Positions 25,271 through 33,432 are shown, counted from the first letter of the stretch. The stretch is DNA of 64,000 nt from Parahaliea maris (GCF_008064665.1 NZ_VRZA01000001.1:310001-374000); one strand, 5' to 3'. Made by a program: numbers and translations. The notes: a model not told the origin generated them from the sequence alone.

Positions 25271-26178
25271 GTGTGCTTTTCCTTTTCGTCCCTATCGTAG
25301 CTGGCCCACCAGTCTTCATCGGCCTGGCCAGCGGGAAATGGTGGTGATGAGGGCATAGGTACGACGTTATGAGGATAGGAGGACCGTGTACACGTGATAC
25401 CTTTAACCGTATTACCGTGGTTAGAATTCCCCGCAGTTGGATTCTCCGGAAAGCCGCGTAGTTGCTGGCCTTCAAGCAATACCTTGTCCGGCAAACTTGT
25501 CTGGATATTGTCCGGAAGTTGTCCGGCACTTGTCCGGTGGTTGTCCGGCAGCTTCAAGCCCCCCGCGATGGAAACCACGCCATCAGCGGACACTTCCAGC
25601 GGCTTTATGGTGGACTTGTCCAAGCGTTCCCCATCCGCGACGGATGCCTGGAACAAGAGCGGGCGGAGCTTGCCCATGTAGTCGTGAAAGGAGGTAAGGC
25701 GGGGAGGTTCTTCCAAGCCGGCCCGTCGCCAAAATTTCAGAAACCCACTCCGAGGCCCTACGCGAAACTGGCCAGCCGGAAGCGGAGCCCCCGCCTTCCC
25801 GTGCTTAGTCGTACGGGCGCGGGTAATGCTGGCATTGAATATGGCGTATGCCTCTCGCCCAGTGATTACCTCCTCAAATTGGAGGCATACCCCAGCTATC
25901 CGTCCACCACCAAACTTCCCCGCCTTATAGCCGGTGAAGCGGTACGTCGGTCCGCGCATGTACCGTGCAATCAGGCCGAGAATGCAATCACTGTGCTTCC
26001 GCAACCATCCATCTGGCACCGGATACCCGCTGGCTGGGGTGATTAGCAATCTACCGGATGCAACCGATACTAAGTCACCGCGGGAAACGAGGTGACGCAG
26101 CAAGTCTGCACCGGGATTAGTCGCCCGCAAGTTACGTGTCCTCAAGTTCGCGCAGTGTTTGCAGGCGCTCACGGTCAT
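25267..26178 (-). CDS. Unknown element protein, possible replication protein
   Basis: 303 residues, not recognised. The N-terminal half includes a Cys pair (SACKHCANL) and a basic, aromatic region (YRFTGYKAGKFGGGRIAG and FRVGPRSGFLKFWRRAG). The C-terminal third is low in structure, and its codons carry the CCGGACAA iterons described separately. The annotated start overlaps the upstream winged-helix gene by 47 bases, so a later start is possible. The position after alpA and the embedded iterons suggest a replication initiator with its origin inside the gene, as in lambda O. That is inference only. Confidence 0.5.
   Translation of the reverse strand: MTVSACKHCANLRTRNLRATNPGADLLRHLVSRGDLVSVASGRLLITPASGYPVPDGWLRKHSDCILGLIARYMRGPTYRFTGYKAGKFGGGRIAGVCLQFEEVITGREAYAIFNASITRARTTKHGKAGAPLPAGQFRVGPRSGFLKFWRRAGLEEPPRLTSFHDYMGKLRPLLFQASVADGERLDKSTIKPLEVSADGVVSIAGGLKLPDNHRTSAGQLPDNIQTSLPDKVLLEGQQLRGFPENPTAGNSNHGNTVKGITCTRSSYPHNVVPMPSSPPFPAGQADEDWWASYDRDEKEKHT
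25484..25548. repeat. Iterons TTGTCCGG (CCGGACAA), mostly 11-base spaced
   Basis: Exact TTGTCCGG occurs at 25484, 25508, 25519, 25530 and 25541, with a one-mismatch copy at 25497. The last four are spaced by exactly 11 bases, close to one helical turn. Since 11 is not a multiple of 3, the copies fall in different reading frames, so a protein-level repeat cannot explain them. They lie in the C-terminal coding part of the 303-residue gene, next to an AT-richer stretch at about 25390-25445. Confidence 0.75.
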
Positions 26179-26401
26179 GCTCAGAGAGCTGATAGACCCC
26201 GTGCGTCCCCTTTATTCCGTCACGATCGACGTGGGGCACACGCTCGCATGGAATATCCCAACCCTGGCACCGCAACTGCCGGACAATCTCCGGGCTGTTA
26301 CTGGCGCCGGTCTCGCTGTCCAGTTGCTCGCGGCTGCATGGGCCCGAATGCAGAGCCCTGAGGGCATGACGCTGGCGGGCAGTGGTAACGTTCTTCTCCA
26401 T
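26132..26401 (-). CDS. Winged-helix small protein of the element
   Basis: 89 residues. The pattern TARQRHALRALHSGPCSREQ, then ASNSPEIVRQLRCQGWDIPC and HGVYQLSEHDRERL is a winged helix seen in small prophage and island genes that regulate or replace replication loaders. It starts after alpA on the same strand with a 10-base gap and overlaps the downstream 303-residue gene by 47 bases. It probably binds DNA, but the target is unknown. Confidence 0.6.
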   Translation of the reverse strand: MEKNVTTARQRHALRALHSGPCSREQLDSETGASNSPEIVRQLRCQGWDIPCERVPHVDRDGIKGTHGVYQLSEHDRERLQTLRELEDT

Positions 26402-26412
26402 TGTCCGCCCCC

Positions 26413-26652
26413 CTATGCTGACTGCCGCTCGGCAATACGTGACTCAATCCAGGCCAATACCTCAACCTCAAGCCACCCGCTCGCACGCGTACGCTCTCCC
26501 CCCCCAAGCTTCAGGGGAGCCGGAAACTCCTCTGCGGCTACCAGGCGGTAGATATGTGTGCGACTCAGGCCAGTCAGACTCCGTACTTCAGGCAATCGAA
26601 TTAAGCGCAATGAATCGCGGCTTTTTGGTGACTCCGTGGGCTGTAATGCCAT
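26413..26652 (-). CDS. AlpA-family regulator/excisionase
   Basis: I start at the ATG with CAGGAGCAGGAA upstream, giving 79 residues; a longer frame adds 11. The motif LRLIRLPEVRSLTGLSRTHI, then YRLVAAEEFPAPLKLGG is the AlpA/MerR-like winged helix. AlpA proteins activate the integrase/excision genes of P4-like prophages and islands and can act as excisionases. It fits with the tyrosine integrase 750 bases upstream in the same direction. Confidence 0.8.
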   Translation of the reverse strand: MALQPTESPKSRDSLRLIRLPEVRSLTGLSRTHIYRLVAAEEFPAPLKLGGGERTRASGWLEVEVLAWIESRIAERQSA

Positions 26653-26764
26653 TTCCTGCTCCTGTTGGGTTGTTTCCAACACCATAAGGAGGGGGCCCGG
26701 ATGGCACTATTCGGGATTTTTCATGCTGGGAAGGGGGCGCGGGCCGGAGCCCGCGAGAAAGCTA

Positions 26765-27058
26765 CTATGCAGCGGGGCGATTAACCGAAAGTAAAAGCTC
26801 GCCGGTTTTTCGGTGGCTACGGGGCCGGGTTTCCCTTGAATCAGGTGCAGCACTTTCCTGAAGCTCTTTAAGTTGCTGGCGTATCATTGTTTGCCAGTTG
26901 TCGCAGAGATAGCCCCCGGTCCTGCACAAACTGCTCGCCGCAGCATCAGCCTCCAGGCGCGAAGCCAACACCTCGAAAATTGCACCGATATCCTCCATTA
27001 CGGAATCCACAAGGTTCTCCAGGTCAGTGTTTGGTGCAGCGGTTTTAATTTGTTTCAT
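26765..27058 (-). CDS. Unknown small protein of the element
   Basis: 97 residues, mostly helical, with a central Cys pair (SSLCRTGGYLCDNW) and a basic tail (RETRPRSHRKTG). It has no recognised family. It lies between the 111-residue unknown and alpA on the same strand. A strong GGGGGC-rich leader precedes it. Probably real because of its place in the operon. Confidence 0.45.
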   Translation of the reverse strand: MKQIKTAAPNTDLENLVDSVMEDIGAIFEVLASRLEADAAASSLCRTGGYLCDNWQTMIRQQLKELQESAAPDSRETRPRSHRKTGELLLSVNRPAA

Positions 27059-27093
27059 TTGCCCCCCTTCGGGTGTTTGCTGGTTATCAGACT

Positions 27094-27429
27094 TCAGAGT
27101 TTCTCAAGCGCCATGCACAGAAAGGGCAACGCAGTCTCCCGCCACCATTCGGGGCAGATATAGCCACTCGACATTCCACCCTGCGCGAACGATTCAAGGT
27201 AGAAATCACCGGGGGCGGTGATGGGGCTTCCGGTCAAAAATTCAAATGCCGCGGAGATTTTCTTGGAGAGCTGCCGGGAACTGCTCGGGACAGGCTCATT
27301 TGCAAAGTACTCCCGCATTGCTTCCCAAAGCTCTGGGTCTCCCCTGAGCCCCCACTGGTCCGGCTCAAGCTCGAACAACGCAGAAATGTACCGTGTATCC
27401 GACATCGGGGGCGGGGGTGAGTGCTTCAC
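27094..27429 (-). CDS. Unknown small protein directly after the integrase
   Basis: 111 residues from a GTG at 27429, adjacent to the integrase stop; an ATG at 27405 (MSDTRYISAL) is the alternative. It has many Trp residues (DQWGLRGDPELWEAM, CPEWWRE) and looks globular and soluble. I do not recognise it. Small genes immediately after int in P4-like islands are often regulators, but no HTH is visible. Confidence 0.45.
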   Translation of the reverse strand: MKHSPPPPMSDTRYISALFELEPDQWGLRGDPELWEAMREYFANEPVPSSSRQLSKKISAAFEFLTGSPITAPGDFYLESFAQGGMSSGYICPEWWRETALPFLCMALEKL

Positions 27430-27432
27430 TCC

Positions 27433-28662
27433 CTATTTCCCAAACTTCGCGGTAATCACGTTTCCAGCCGCGGCTTGGGCTTTCAGATTGTCCAGATAGT
27501 CGGCCCAGCCCTGCATCATCTTGGCTCGTCCATCGAGGTGCGCTGTACGGTTGTAAGCTCGCCCGTTGGCATCCTTCACCGCATGGGCGAGTTGGTGCTC
27601 AATCCAGTCAACTCGATAGCCCAGCACCTCGTCCAAGAGGGTACGAGCAGTTGCGCGAAAGCCATGCGGCGTCATGCTCTCGTTGTCATAACCGAGTGTC
27701 CGCAGTGCCGTCCGCACGCCATTTTCAGACAAACAGCGACTTGCACCCCGGGCACTGGGGAAAACGTAGCGGCCTCGCCCTGTGAGCCGGTGCAGTTCTT
27801 CAAGTAGAGCCAGGGCCTGCTTACTCAGCGGCACAATATGGGGCAGCCGCATTTTCATTTTCTCAGCGGGTATCTCCCACTGCTCGGCTTCCCAATTGAT
27901 TTCGGCCCACTCCATTGCCCTAATCTCGCCCGGGCGCTGGAACAACAGCGGCGACAACAGTAGTGCCGTTTTGACAGTCGGGGTGCCTTCAAAGGCATCC
28001 ATCGCCACCAGCAGGCGCCCAACTTCGGCGGGGTTGGTCAGGGCTGCATGGTGCTTTTTCTGGCGCTTGGGTTTGAGCGCGCCTTTCAGGTCGCCGGATG
28101 GGTCGCGTTCCGCCCGCCCCGTCGCCACCGCGTAGCGGAACACCTGGCCGGCTGTCTGCTTTGCACGATGGGCGATGTCATTGGCTCCGCGGGACTCAAT
28201 CCGGCGCAGAGCTGCCAGCAACTCAGGCGCAGTAATAGCCGAAATGGGGCGGGAGCCCAACACCGGGTAAAGGTCTTTCTCCAAGATACGCCCCGTCCGG
28301 TCCTGATAACTTTTCGATTTCTCGGGCATGGTCTGGTTGAACCACTCCCGCGCTACCGCCTCAAAACTCTCCGCGGCGGCCAGATGCCGGGTGAGCTTCT
28401 CCACTTTTCGGACTTCGCAGGGGTCCGTACCCTGCTCCAGCAGTTCCCGGGCCGTGCGGTGGCGCTGCCGGGCAGCCTTCAACGAAACGTCGGGATAGGT
28501 TCCCAGAGCCAGCGTTTTACGCTTGCCGGCATAGCGGTAGTCGTAGCGCCAGTATTTGCTGCCCTTGGGGCTCACCAGCATGTAGAGACCACCCCCATCG
28601 GCCAGCTTGAACGGGCGCTCCTGGGGCTTGGCTTTCTCAACCTGGGTTGCAGTTAGCGGCAT
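27433..28662 (-). CDS. Tyrosine-type integrase, P4-like with DUF4102 arm domain
   Basis: 409 residues. The N-terminal DUF4102-type domain (LADGGGLYMLVSPKGSKYWR, then YAGKRKTLALGTYPDVS) binds arm sites. The catalytic domain has the box-I Arg243 (FQRPGEIR), His333-Arg336 (HGFR) and the nucleophile Tyr370 (AYNR). It lies about 180 bases from the tRNA-Pro 3' end and reads away from it, the standard layout for an element integrated there. All catalytic residues are present, so it is probably active. Confidence 0.93.
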   Translation of the reverse strand: MPLTATQVEKAKPQERPFKLADGGGLYMLVSPKGSKYWRYDYRYAGKRKTLALGTYPDVSLKAARQRHRTARELLEQGTDPCEVRKVEKLTRHLAAAESFEAVAREWFNQTMPEKSKSYQDRTGRILEKDLYPVLGSRPISAITAPELLAALRRIESRGANDIAHRAKQTAGQVFRYAVATGRAERDPSGDLKGALKPKRQKKHHAALTNPAEVGRLLVAMDAFEGTPTVKTALLLSPLLFQRPGEIRAMEWAEINWEAEQWEIPAEKMKMRLPHIVPLSKQALALLEELHRLTGRGRYVFPSARGASRCLSENGVRTALRTLGYDNESMTPHGFRATARTLLDEVLGYRVDWIEHQLAHAVKDANGRAYNRTAHLDGRAKMMQGWADYLDNLKAQAAAGNVITAKFGK

Positions 28663-28680
28663 GACTCGTCCCTGTGTCTT

Positions 28681-28744
28681 GTGACGGTATCGAAATCGCC
28701 ACCCCCGGAAGTACCGTCAGCTATACCGCCAAAAGTGACGGTAT
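28681..28744. repeat. Repeated GTGACGGTAT motifs between integrase and tRNA-Pro
   Basis: GTGACGGTAT occurs at 28681-28690 and 28735-28744, and its inverted core TACCGTCA at 28712-28719. They lie upstream of the integrase start and near the right attachment site. They could be arm-type integrase sites, an excisionase site, or a repressor operator for int. Confidence 0.45.
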
Positions 28745-28788
28745 TGGGCGGTTCGCTATGGGATAGCTTGGGAACGAGTATAAACAGA

Positions 28789-28811
28789 AAGGCCCTGATA
28801 TACAGGGCCTT
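28789..28811 (-). terminator. Terminator after tRNA-Pro
   Basis: A 9-bp perfect stem (AAGGCCCTG and CAGGGCCTT around ATATA), with TTTCTGTTT following on the minus strand. It lies inside the element, about 34 bases after the tRNA, so it replaced the original terminator at 21245 when the element inserted. Confidence 0.65.
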
Positions 28812-28842
28812 AGAGATGTTCCGGGATTTCCCGGAATTAGAA

Positions 28843-28868
28843 TTTGGTCGGGACGGCAGGATTTGAAC
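28843..28868. repeat. Right attachment repeat in the tRNA-Pro 3' end
   Basis: This 26-bp copy overlaps the acceptor and T-arm 3' side of tRNA-Pro. It matches the left copy at 21294-21319 with one mismatch, and keeps the tRNA intact. Confidence 0.8.
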
Positions 28869-28921
28869 CTACGACCACCACACCCCCAGTGTGGTGCGCT
28901 ACCAGACTGCGCTACGCCCCG
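28845..28921 (-). tRNA. tRNA-Pro (GGG anticodon)
   Basis: A 77-base cloverleaf on the minus strand: acceptor CGGGGCG pairing with CGTCCCG, anticodon stem CCACA/TGTGG with loop CTGGGGG (anticodon GGG), T-loop TTCAAAT and encoded CCA. The 3' end serves as the integration site of the 7.6-kb element. Confidence 0.95.
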
Positions 28922-28979
28922 TTAGGTGCCATGTTTGGCGAGGGCGGCATTATACTCAATACGGCCCGGGAGACAAACT

Positions 28980-29342
28980 CTATTTCGCGGGTTTGAGGAC
29001 CTTCAGCACTTCTTCCAGGTCTTCGATGGTTTCCTTGATCACCGCCTGCATTTCCACCGAGGTCAGGTTGTCGCCATCATCGGTCATACGCTGGCGGGCA
29101 CCGCCGATGGTGTAGCCCTGTTCGTACAGCAGGCTGCGGATCTGGCGGATGGTGAGCACGTCGTCACGCTGGTAGTAGCGGCGGTTGCCGCGGCGCTTGA
29201 CCGGCTTCAATTGGGGGAACTCCTGCTCCCAGTAACGCAGTACATGGGGCTTTACGGCGCACAGTTCGCTGACTTCGCCAATAGTGAAGTAGCGCTTGCC
29301 GGGAATAGTCGGGAGTTCGTTATTGTGGGTCGGTTCCAGCAT
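28980..29342 (-). CDS. MerR-family transcriptional regulator (ihfA-associated)
   Basis: 120 residues. The N-terminal HTH ([20 protein letters not shown], then [20 protein letters not shown]) and coiled-coil end are the short MerR form that lies directly after ihfA in many Gammaproteobacteria. The start overlaps the ihfA stop by 23 bases and matches the conserved [11 protein letters not shown] beginning. It is followed by tRNA-Pro on the same strand. There is no Cys-rich metal site, so metal sensing is unlikely; the target is unknown. Confidence 0.88.
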   Translation of the reverse strand: MLEPTHNNELPTIPGKRYFTIGEVSELCAVKPHVLRYWEQEFPQLKPVKRRGNRRYYQRDDVLTIRQIRSLLYEQGYTIGGARQRMTDDGDNLTSVEMQAVIKETIEDLEEVLKVLKPAK

Positions 29343-29625
29343 ACTCTTCCACTCGCGCCTTCAGTTTCTGCCCGGGGCGGAAGGTAACCACCCGCCGGGC
29401 AGAGATGGGGATTTCTTCGCCAGTCTTGGGATTGCGGCCCGGGCGCTGGCTCTTGTCACGCAGATCGAAATTGCCAAAACCCGATAGCTTCACCTGTTCG
29501 TTACCTTCCAGACAGGCGCGTATCTCTTCGAAGAAGAGCTCCACAATCTCCTTGGCTTCGCGTTTGTTGAGCCCCAGCTCTTCAAACAGGCGTTCGGCCA
29601 TTTCTGATTTGGTGAGCGCGGTCAT
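29320..29625 (-). CDS. ihfA: Integration host factor subunit alpha
   Basis: 101 residues of the HU/IHF family: [20 protein letters not shown], then [14 protein letters not shown] and [20 protein letters not shown] with the DNA-bending beta arm. It forms the IHF heterodimer with IhfB and bends DNA at WATCAR-type sites for recombination and transcription. It normally follows pheT directly; here 4.7 kb with four other genes lies between them. The overlap with the MerR gene is the normal arrangement. Confidence 0.95.
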   Translation of the reverse strand: MTALTKSEMAERLFEELGLNKREAKEIVELFFEEIRACLEGNEQVKLSGFGNFDLRDKSQRPGRNPKTGEEIPISARRVVTFRPGQKLKARVEEYAGTDPQ

Positions 29626-29901
29626 GGGTTCTGGCGGTTCCTGAACTCAGCTTTGTATTTTTTCCAGTGAATCAATAACTTGACCCACTGCCAGGTTCAT
29701 AACATCACCGCCAAGAGTGCGCCATTGATACTGAATTGTCAAACTGTCAAATTAAACTTCTCCTTTGTGATCAAGGCCTTTCCCGACCTTAAGGTCAAAT
29801 AACGTTAACTGGTTCACCTAAGCTGCTGCCGAGCCTCGGATAGTCGACGTCCATCCAGTCGCGGGCGTACTCCGCCCGCAACCCGATGCGCTGGGGAATG
29901 A

Positions 29902-30471
29902 TCACTCCCCGGATTCGGCGAATTCGCAGCTGACCGAAGGATTGAAGGACGCGAAGACGCCCAGGGGATTGTGTCGTTCGGTCCACACATGCAGGGCCCA
30001 GATACCGAGGAAGGGGTTGTACTGGAATGACTGGCCCAGCAACTGCGGCGGAGTGGACGCGTTTTCGGGGGTATAGGGAACAATGTACTCGACCCCGAGA
30101 AACTCCATGGAACCGTCCTCCATGGGCACGTACATCAGCACTTCCGGGCGCAGCAGCGACACCTCGAAGGGCCGCCCCTCCAGTTCGTCCAGGTTGGCCA
30201 CGTGAAACCCCATCCCGCCCGCGGGGGAGACGATACAGTCCGAAATGGTGGCGGACCAACCCGCTGCCCGGGCGACATCGTGGCTGGAGAAGGCCTGTAC
30301 CGCCTTGCTCAGTTGCAGTAACTGCTCCCGCACCGGGGCGCTCACCCCGTAAATCGGCGTGGCGCTCTCCGATCCCGCCGATGCCAGCGATCCGTACAGG
30401 CTACCCGTCAGGGCGACGGCTGCGGCCGCCAGTCCACACTTCCACTGATGATGCTTCTGCTTGTTTGACAT
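29902..30471 (-). CDS. Exported protein of unknown function
   Basis: From the ATG at 30471 (after GAGGGAAAAGCGC) the protein has 189 residues, with a signal peptide cleaved near LASAGS. The mature part (VREQLLQLSKAVQAFSSHDV, then GMGFHVANLDELEGRPFEVS and EVLMYVPMEDGSMEFLGVEY) looks like a small soluble fold that I do not recognise by name. It is transcribed divergently from the CadC-like fusion gene, with about 280 bases between, so it could be its target. The longer open frame upstream is unlikely. Confidence 0.65.
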   Translation of the reverse strand: MSNKQKHHQWKCGLAAAAVALTGSLYGSLASAGSESATPIYGVSAPVREQLLQLSKAVQAFSSHDVARAAGWSATISDCIVSPAGGMGFHVANLDELEGRPFEVSLLRPEVLMYVPMEDGSMEFLGVEYIVPYTPENASTPPQLLGQSFQYNPFLGIWALHVWTERHNPLGVFASFNPSVSCEFAESGE

Positions 30472-30749
30472 GCGCTTTTCCCTCTCGTGATTCGGATAAT
30501 CGACAGTCCGGTGACCATCGCCAGTCCGAGTGTCGGCAAGCCCGCGGGAAAAGACTGAGCAAAACAATCAAAACCACTTAAAATTTCTCTCAAATGTTCT
30601 ATCCTTCTGTTTTTAAAGAAGATAATTCGGGCCATATCATATTGCATTCTCTCCCCTGTCCCCGTTTGATCGCCCATGAGGGGGTTGCCACAGCCTCTAC
30701 CACCTACTGGAACCCGGCCGCGGCCAGCGCCTGAGTCTCGGAAAAGCGC

Positions 30750-33140
30750 ATGGCCTACCGCTTTGGTGACTTCGTTCTCGACCCCCTCACCGGCACCCTG
30801 ACCGGCGAGGCCGGGCAGGTGAAGCTGCGCCGGCAGGCCTTCCTGCTGTGCGAAGCCCTGCTCCGCCACGCGCCCCGGGTCGTGGACCGGGATGCGTTGA
30901 TGGACGAAGTCTGGGGGCGCTCTGCCCTCTCGCCCAATGTGCTTCCGCAAACCATCAGCGAACTGCGCCAGGCCCTGGGAGACGAGCCGCAGTCTCCCCG
31001 CTATATAGAGACGCAACATCGCCGCGGCTACCGTATGGTTTGCGAGGTGGAGGAAATCTCCTCCCCGGCTCAGGGTGTGAAGGAACAACCAGACCGCCAG
31101 CCTGCCGAGGCTGGGGACCCTACGCCCGCAGCACCGCGATGGTCGCGACGGCTCGGGCTGCTGGCCATTATCCTGGTGGCCCTGTGCAGCATCCCGGGGC
31201 TGTACCTCTACCGGGACATTCAGCATGAATCCTCCCTGAGCCGGCTCCACGGGGAGGTTATTCCCGCCATCCGCAGTACCCTGCAAACGGACCTGTTTGC
31301 CGCCTGGCGACTCGCCCGCGAGGCCCGGGAGCAGTTCCCCGGTGATCCCGCGCTGGAGCAACTCTGGCTCGGCCTGTCACTGCCGGTCACCCTGACCAGC
31401 GACCCCACCGGAGCCACCATCGCTGTGGGTCCCTACCAGGCGGGGGCAGAGGAGTGGGTACCACTGGGGAAAACGCCGCTGAACAAAATCCGGCTACCAC
31501 CCGCCATGCTGAGCTTTAGCCTCGCTCACGAGGGCCGGCAATCACTCACGGTAGCCCCCAGCATCCTGCCCTGGCCAGAGCCGTTCGTGCTGCCGAGGCT
31601 CGCCAACGCCGTGGAAGGCATGGTGTACGTGCCTCCCGGCCCGGTGGAGTACATGGGCAACCGGGTGGAGCTGCCCGCTTACTGGATCCAGCGCAACGAG
31701 GTCACGAACCGGGAATACGCCGCCTTTGTCAGCGACGGCGGCTACCAGAACCGGGAGCACTGGGCCCCGTCATCCACGGAGGACCCGGCACTGCCCTGGC
31801 CTGAGCTGATCCCCAAACTGGTGGACAGCACCGGGCTGCCCGGCCCCGCATTCTGGGCGTCGGGCACCTACCCCCCGGAACTGGCGGATCATCCCGTGGA
31901 AGGCATCAGCTGGTATGAGGCGGCGGCCTACGCCAAATGGGCAGGACACCAGCTACCCACCGCATTTCACTGGTGGCGCGCCGCGGGCTTCGGCGGCCCG
32001 CAGGCCCAGTTGTTTGCCGACACCGTAACCGCCAGCCACTTCAATGGCCGCGCCACCCGGGCGGTGGGCCAGGGCGGACTCGGCGCCCGGGGCACCTACG
32101 ACATGGCGGGCAACGTGGCGGAGTGGTGTGCCAACGCTTCCGGTGACCAGCGGCACCTGCTGGGCGGCTCCTGGCGGTCGGACTCCTACGCCCTGCTGGA
32201 CCCCTACGCGCAACCCGCCTTACAGCGCCGCCGTGGCATGGGCGTCAGGCTGATGCACAGCGCCATCCCACCCACCGCGCAGATGCTGGCCGACCTTCCG
32301 CGCAAACCGCCCCGCGACATCGCCCCCGTGGACGACGCCACCTTCGCCCTGTTCGCCCGCCAGTTTGACTATGACCCGGCCCCCCTCGACGCCACCCTGG
32401 TTGCCCGGGACGAGAGCCAGTCGGCCTGGGTGCGGGAACGCATCAGGATTCGGGCGGCCTACGGTGATGAAACACTGCCCATGGATTTGCTCCTGCCGGC
32501 CAACGGCTCACCGCCCTACCCCGTGGTCGTGCATTTTCCGGGGGGCAACGCGCTGATGCTCGACTCCCTCGACCAGACGGGACTACTCGACGTGGAGCCC
32601 TTCCTGCGGACCGGGCGAGCGGTGGCGTTCCCGGTTTACCAGGGCACCTTCGAGCGTAACCGGGCCCGCCCTTCCGGGCCCCTGGCCCTGCGCGAACAAC
32701 TGGTACAGCAGGTGCAGGATATCCGCCGGACCCTGGACTACCTGGAAACACGGGATGATATCGACAGCGACCATGTCGCGTTGCACGCCATCAGCTACGG
32801 TGCCGCCAGGGCGCCTTACGCGCTGGCGGTCGAGGAGCGGTTTACCACCGCCATGATCCAGAGCACCGGGCTCTACGAGCAGCCCCTGCCGCCGGAAATC
32901 ACCATGCAGCATTACCTGCCCCGGGTGACGCTCCCCGTGCTGCTCTTCACTGGCCGGGACGATTTCAATTTCTCGCTCGAGGGCGCCCAACAGCCGTACT
33001 TCGACGCCCTGGGCTCCCCGGTGGACCAGAAGCGACACGTCGTGGTGGAAGGTGGCCACATCCCGGCCGGCTATGTGGAAACCGTGCGGGCGCTGTTGGC
33101 CTGGAGTGACCAGTGGCTCCCGCCCGGCGGCGCCCCCTGA
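30750..33140 (+). CDS. CadC-like regulator fused to PEGA-like, FGE-like and alpha/beta-hydrolase domains
   Basis: 796 residues in four parts. Residues 1-98 are an OmpR/CadC-type winged helix (DPLTGTLTGEAGQVKLRRQA, ending RRGYRMV). One TM helix lies near 134-153. Residues about 205-270 look PEGA-like. Residues about 288-503 are an FGE-sulfatase fold (GMVYVPPGPVEYMGN, NEVTNREY, DMAGNVAEWC, LLGGSWRSDS). Residues 530-796 are an alpha/beta hydrolase with Ser682 (HAISYGA), Asp737 and His770. The FGE part lacks the catalytic Cys pair, so it is probably not a sulfatase activator. A membrane sensor joining DNA binding to an envelope hydrolase is suggested. Confidence 0.75.
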   Translation: MAYRFGDFVLDPLTGTLTGEAGQVKLRRQAFLLCEALLRHAPRVVDRDALMDEVWGRSALSPNVLPQTISELRQALGDEPQSPRYIETQHRRGYRMVCEVEEISSPAQGVKEQPDRQPAEAGDPTPAAPRWSRRLGLLAIILVALCSIPGLYLYRDIQHESSLSRLHGEVIPAIRSTLQTDLFAAWRLAREAREQFPGDPALEQLWLGLSLPVTLTSDPTGATIAVGPYQAGAEEWVPLGKTPLNKIRLPPAMLSFSLAHEGRQSLTVAPSILPWPEPFVLPRLANAVEGMVYVPPGPVEYMGNRVELPAYWIQRNEVTNREYAAFVSDGGYQNREHWAPSSTEDPALPWPELIPKLVDSTGLPGPAFWASGTYPPELADHPVEGISWYEAAAYAKWAGHQLPTAFHWWRAAGFGGPQAQLFADTVTASHFNGRATRAVGQGGLGARGTYDMAGNVAEWCANASGDQRHLLGGSWRSDSYALLDPYAQPALQRRRGMGVRLMHSAIPPTAQMLADLPRKPPRDIAPVDDATFALFARQFDYDPAPLDATLVARDESQSAWVRERIRIRAAYGDETLPMDLLLPANGSPPYPVVVHFPGGNALMLDSLDQTGLLDVEPFLRTGRAVAFPVYQGTFERNRARPSGPLALREQLVQQVQDIRRTLDYLETRDDIDSDHVALHAISYGAARAPYALAVEERFTTAMIQSTGLYEQPLPPEITMQHYLPRVTLPVLLFTGRDDFNFSLEGAQQPYFDALGSPVDQKRHVVVEGGHIPAGYVETVRALLAWSDQWLPPGGAP

Positions 33141-33196
33141 CAATCTGCCCCCCGAATATCTTCCAAAAAGGGGTACTAGTGGTGACAAAAAAGCCT

Positions 33197-33224
33197 TTGA
33201 CGGCCCCCGCTGTGCCCTTATACT
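33197..33224 (+). promoter_or_regulatory. Promoter of the cold-shock gene with long leader
   Basis: TTGACG (33197-33202), a 16-base spacer and TATACT (33219-33224) make a near-consensus sigma-70 promoter. The start codon lies about 200 bases downstream, giving the long 5' leader typical of cspA-type mRNAs whose structure changes with temperature. Confidence 0.7.
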
Positions 33225-33432
33225 GAGCAAGCTTGCAAGTTTTTACCGTCTTATGCATTCCCGTCCGAAGTCTCGCCGACTAAACCCGTGCAGTCACCTC
33301 GCCCAGCTATTCATAAGTAATCGCAATAACTCAAGCTCAACCGTCCTCCCGCGCGCATGTCGTCGCATCTCGTCGGAGCCGAATCTCCCCCGAGAGAGGA
33401 CACTAAACAACTGAAAATGCAGGATATTACTT

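Larger units (their letters stand above)
21294..28868. mobile_element. Integrated element in tRNA-Pro(GGG), satellite-like, about 7.6 kb
   Basis: The region is bounded by a 26-bp direct repeat with one mismatch that equals the 3' end of tRNA-Pro, and an integrase reads away from the intact tRNA. The minus-strand run is int, two unknowns, alpA, a winged-helix gene, a 303-residue gene with iterons, a small HTH gene and a TerS-like gene. Two cargo genes, an orphan XRE gene and a toxin-antitoxin pair lie beyond. There are no capsid, tail or conjugation genes. The content suggests a phage satellite or mini-island. The boundaries are firm; the class is inference. Confidence 0.8.

Noticed and set aside
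25484-25548. CRISPR array
   Set aside because: The 8-base units with 3-base gaps are far too short for repeats and spacers; they are iterons within a coding region.
30408-31361. Minus-strand ORF of 317 codons opposite the CadC-like fusion
   Set aside because: Overlaps a well-supported multi-domain gene and shows no signature of its own.
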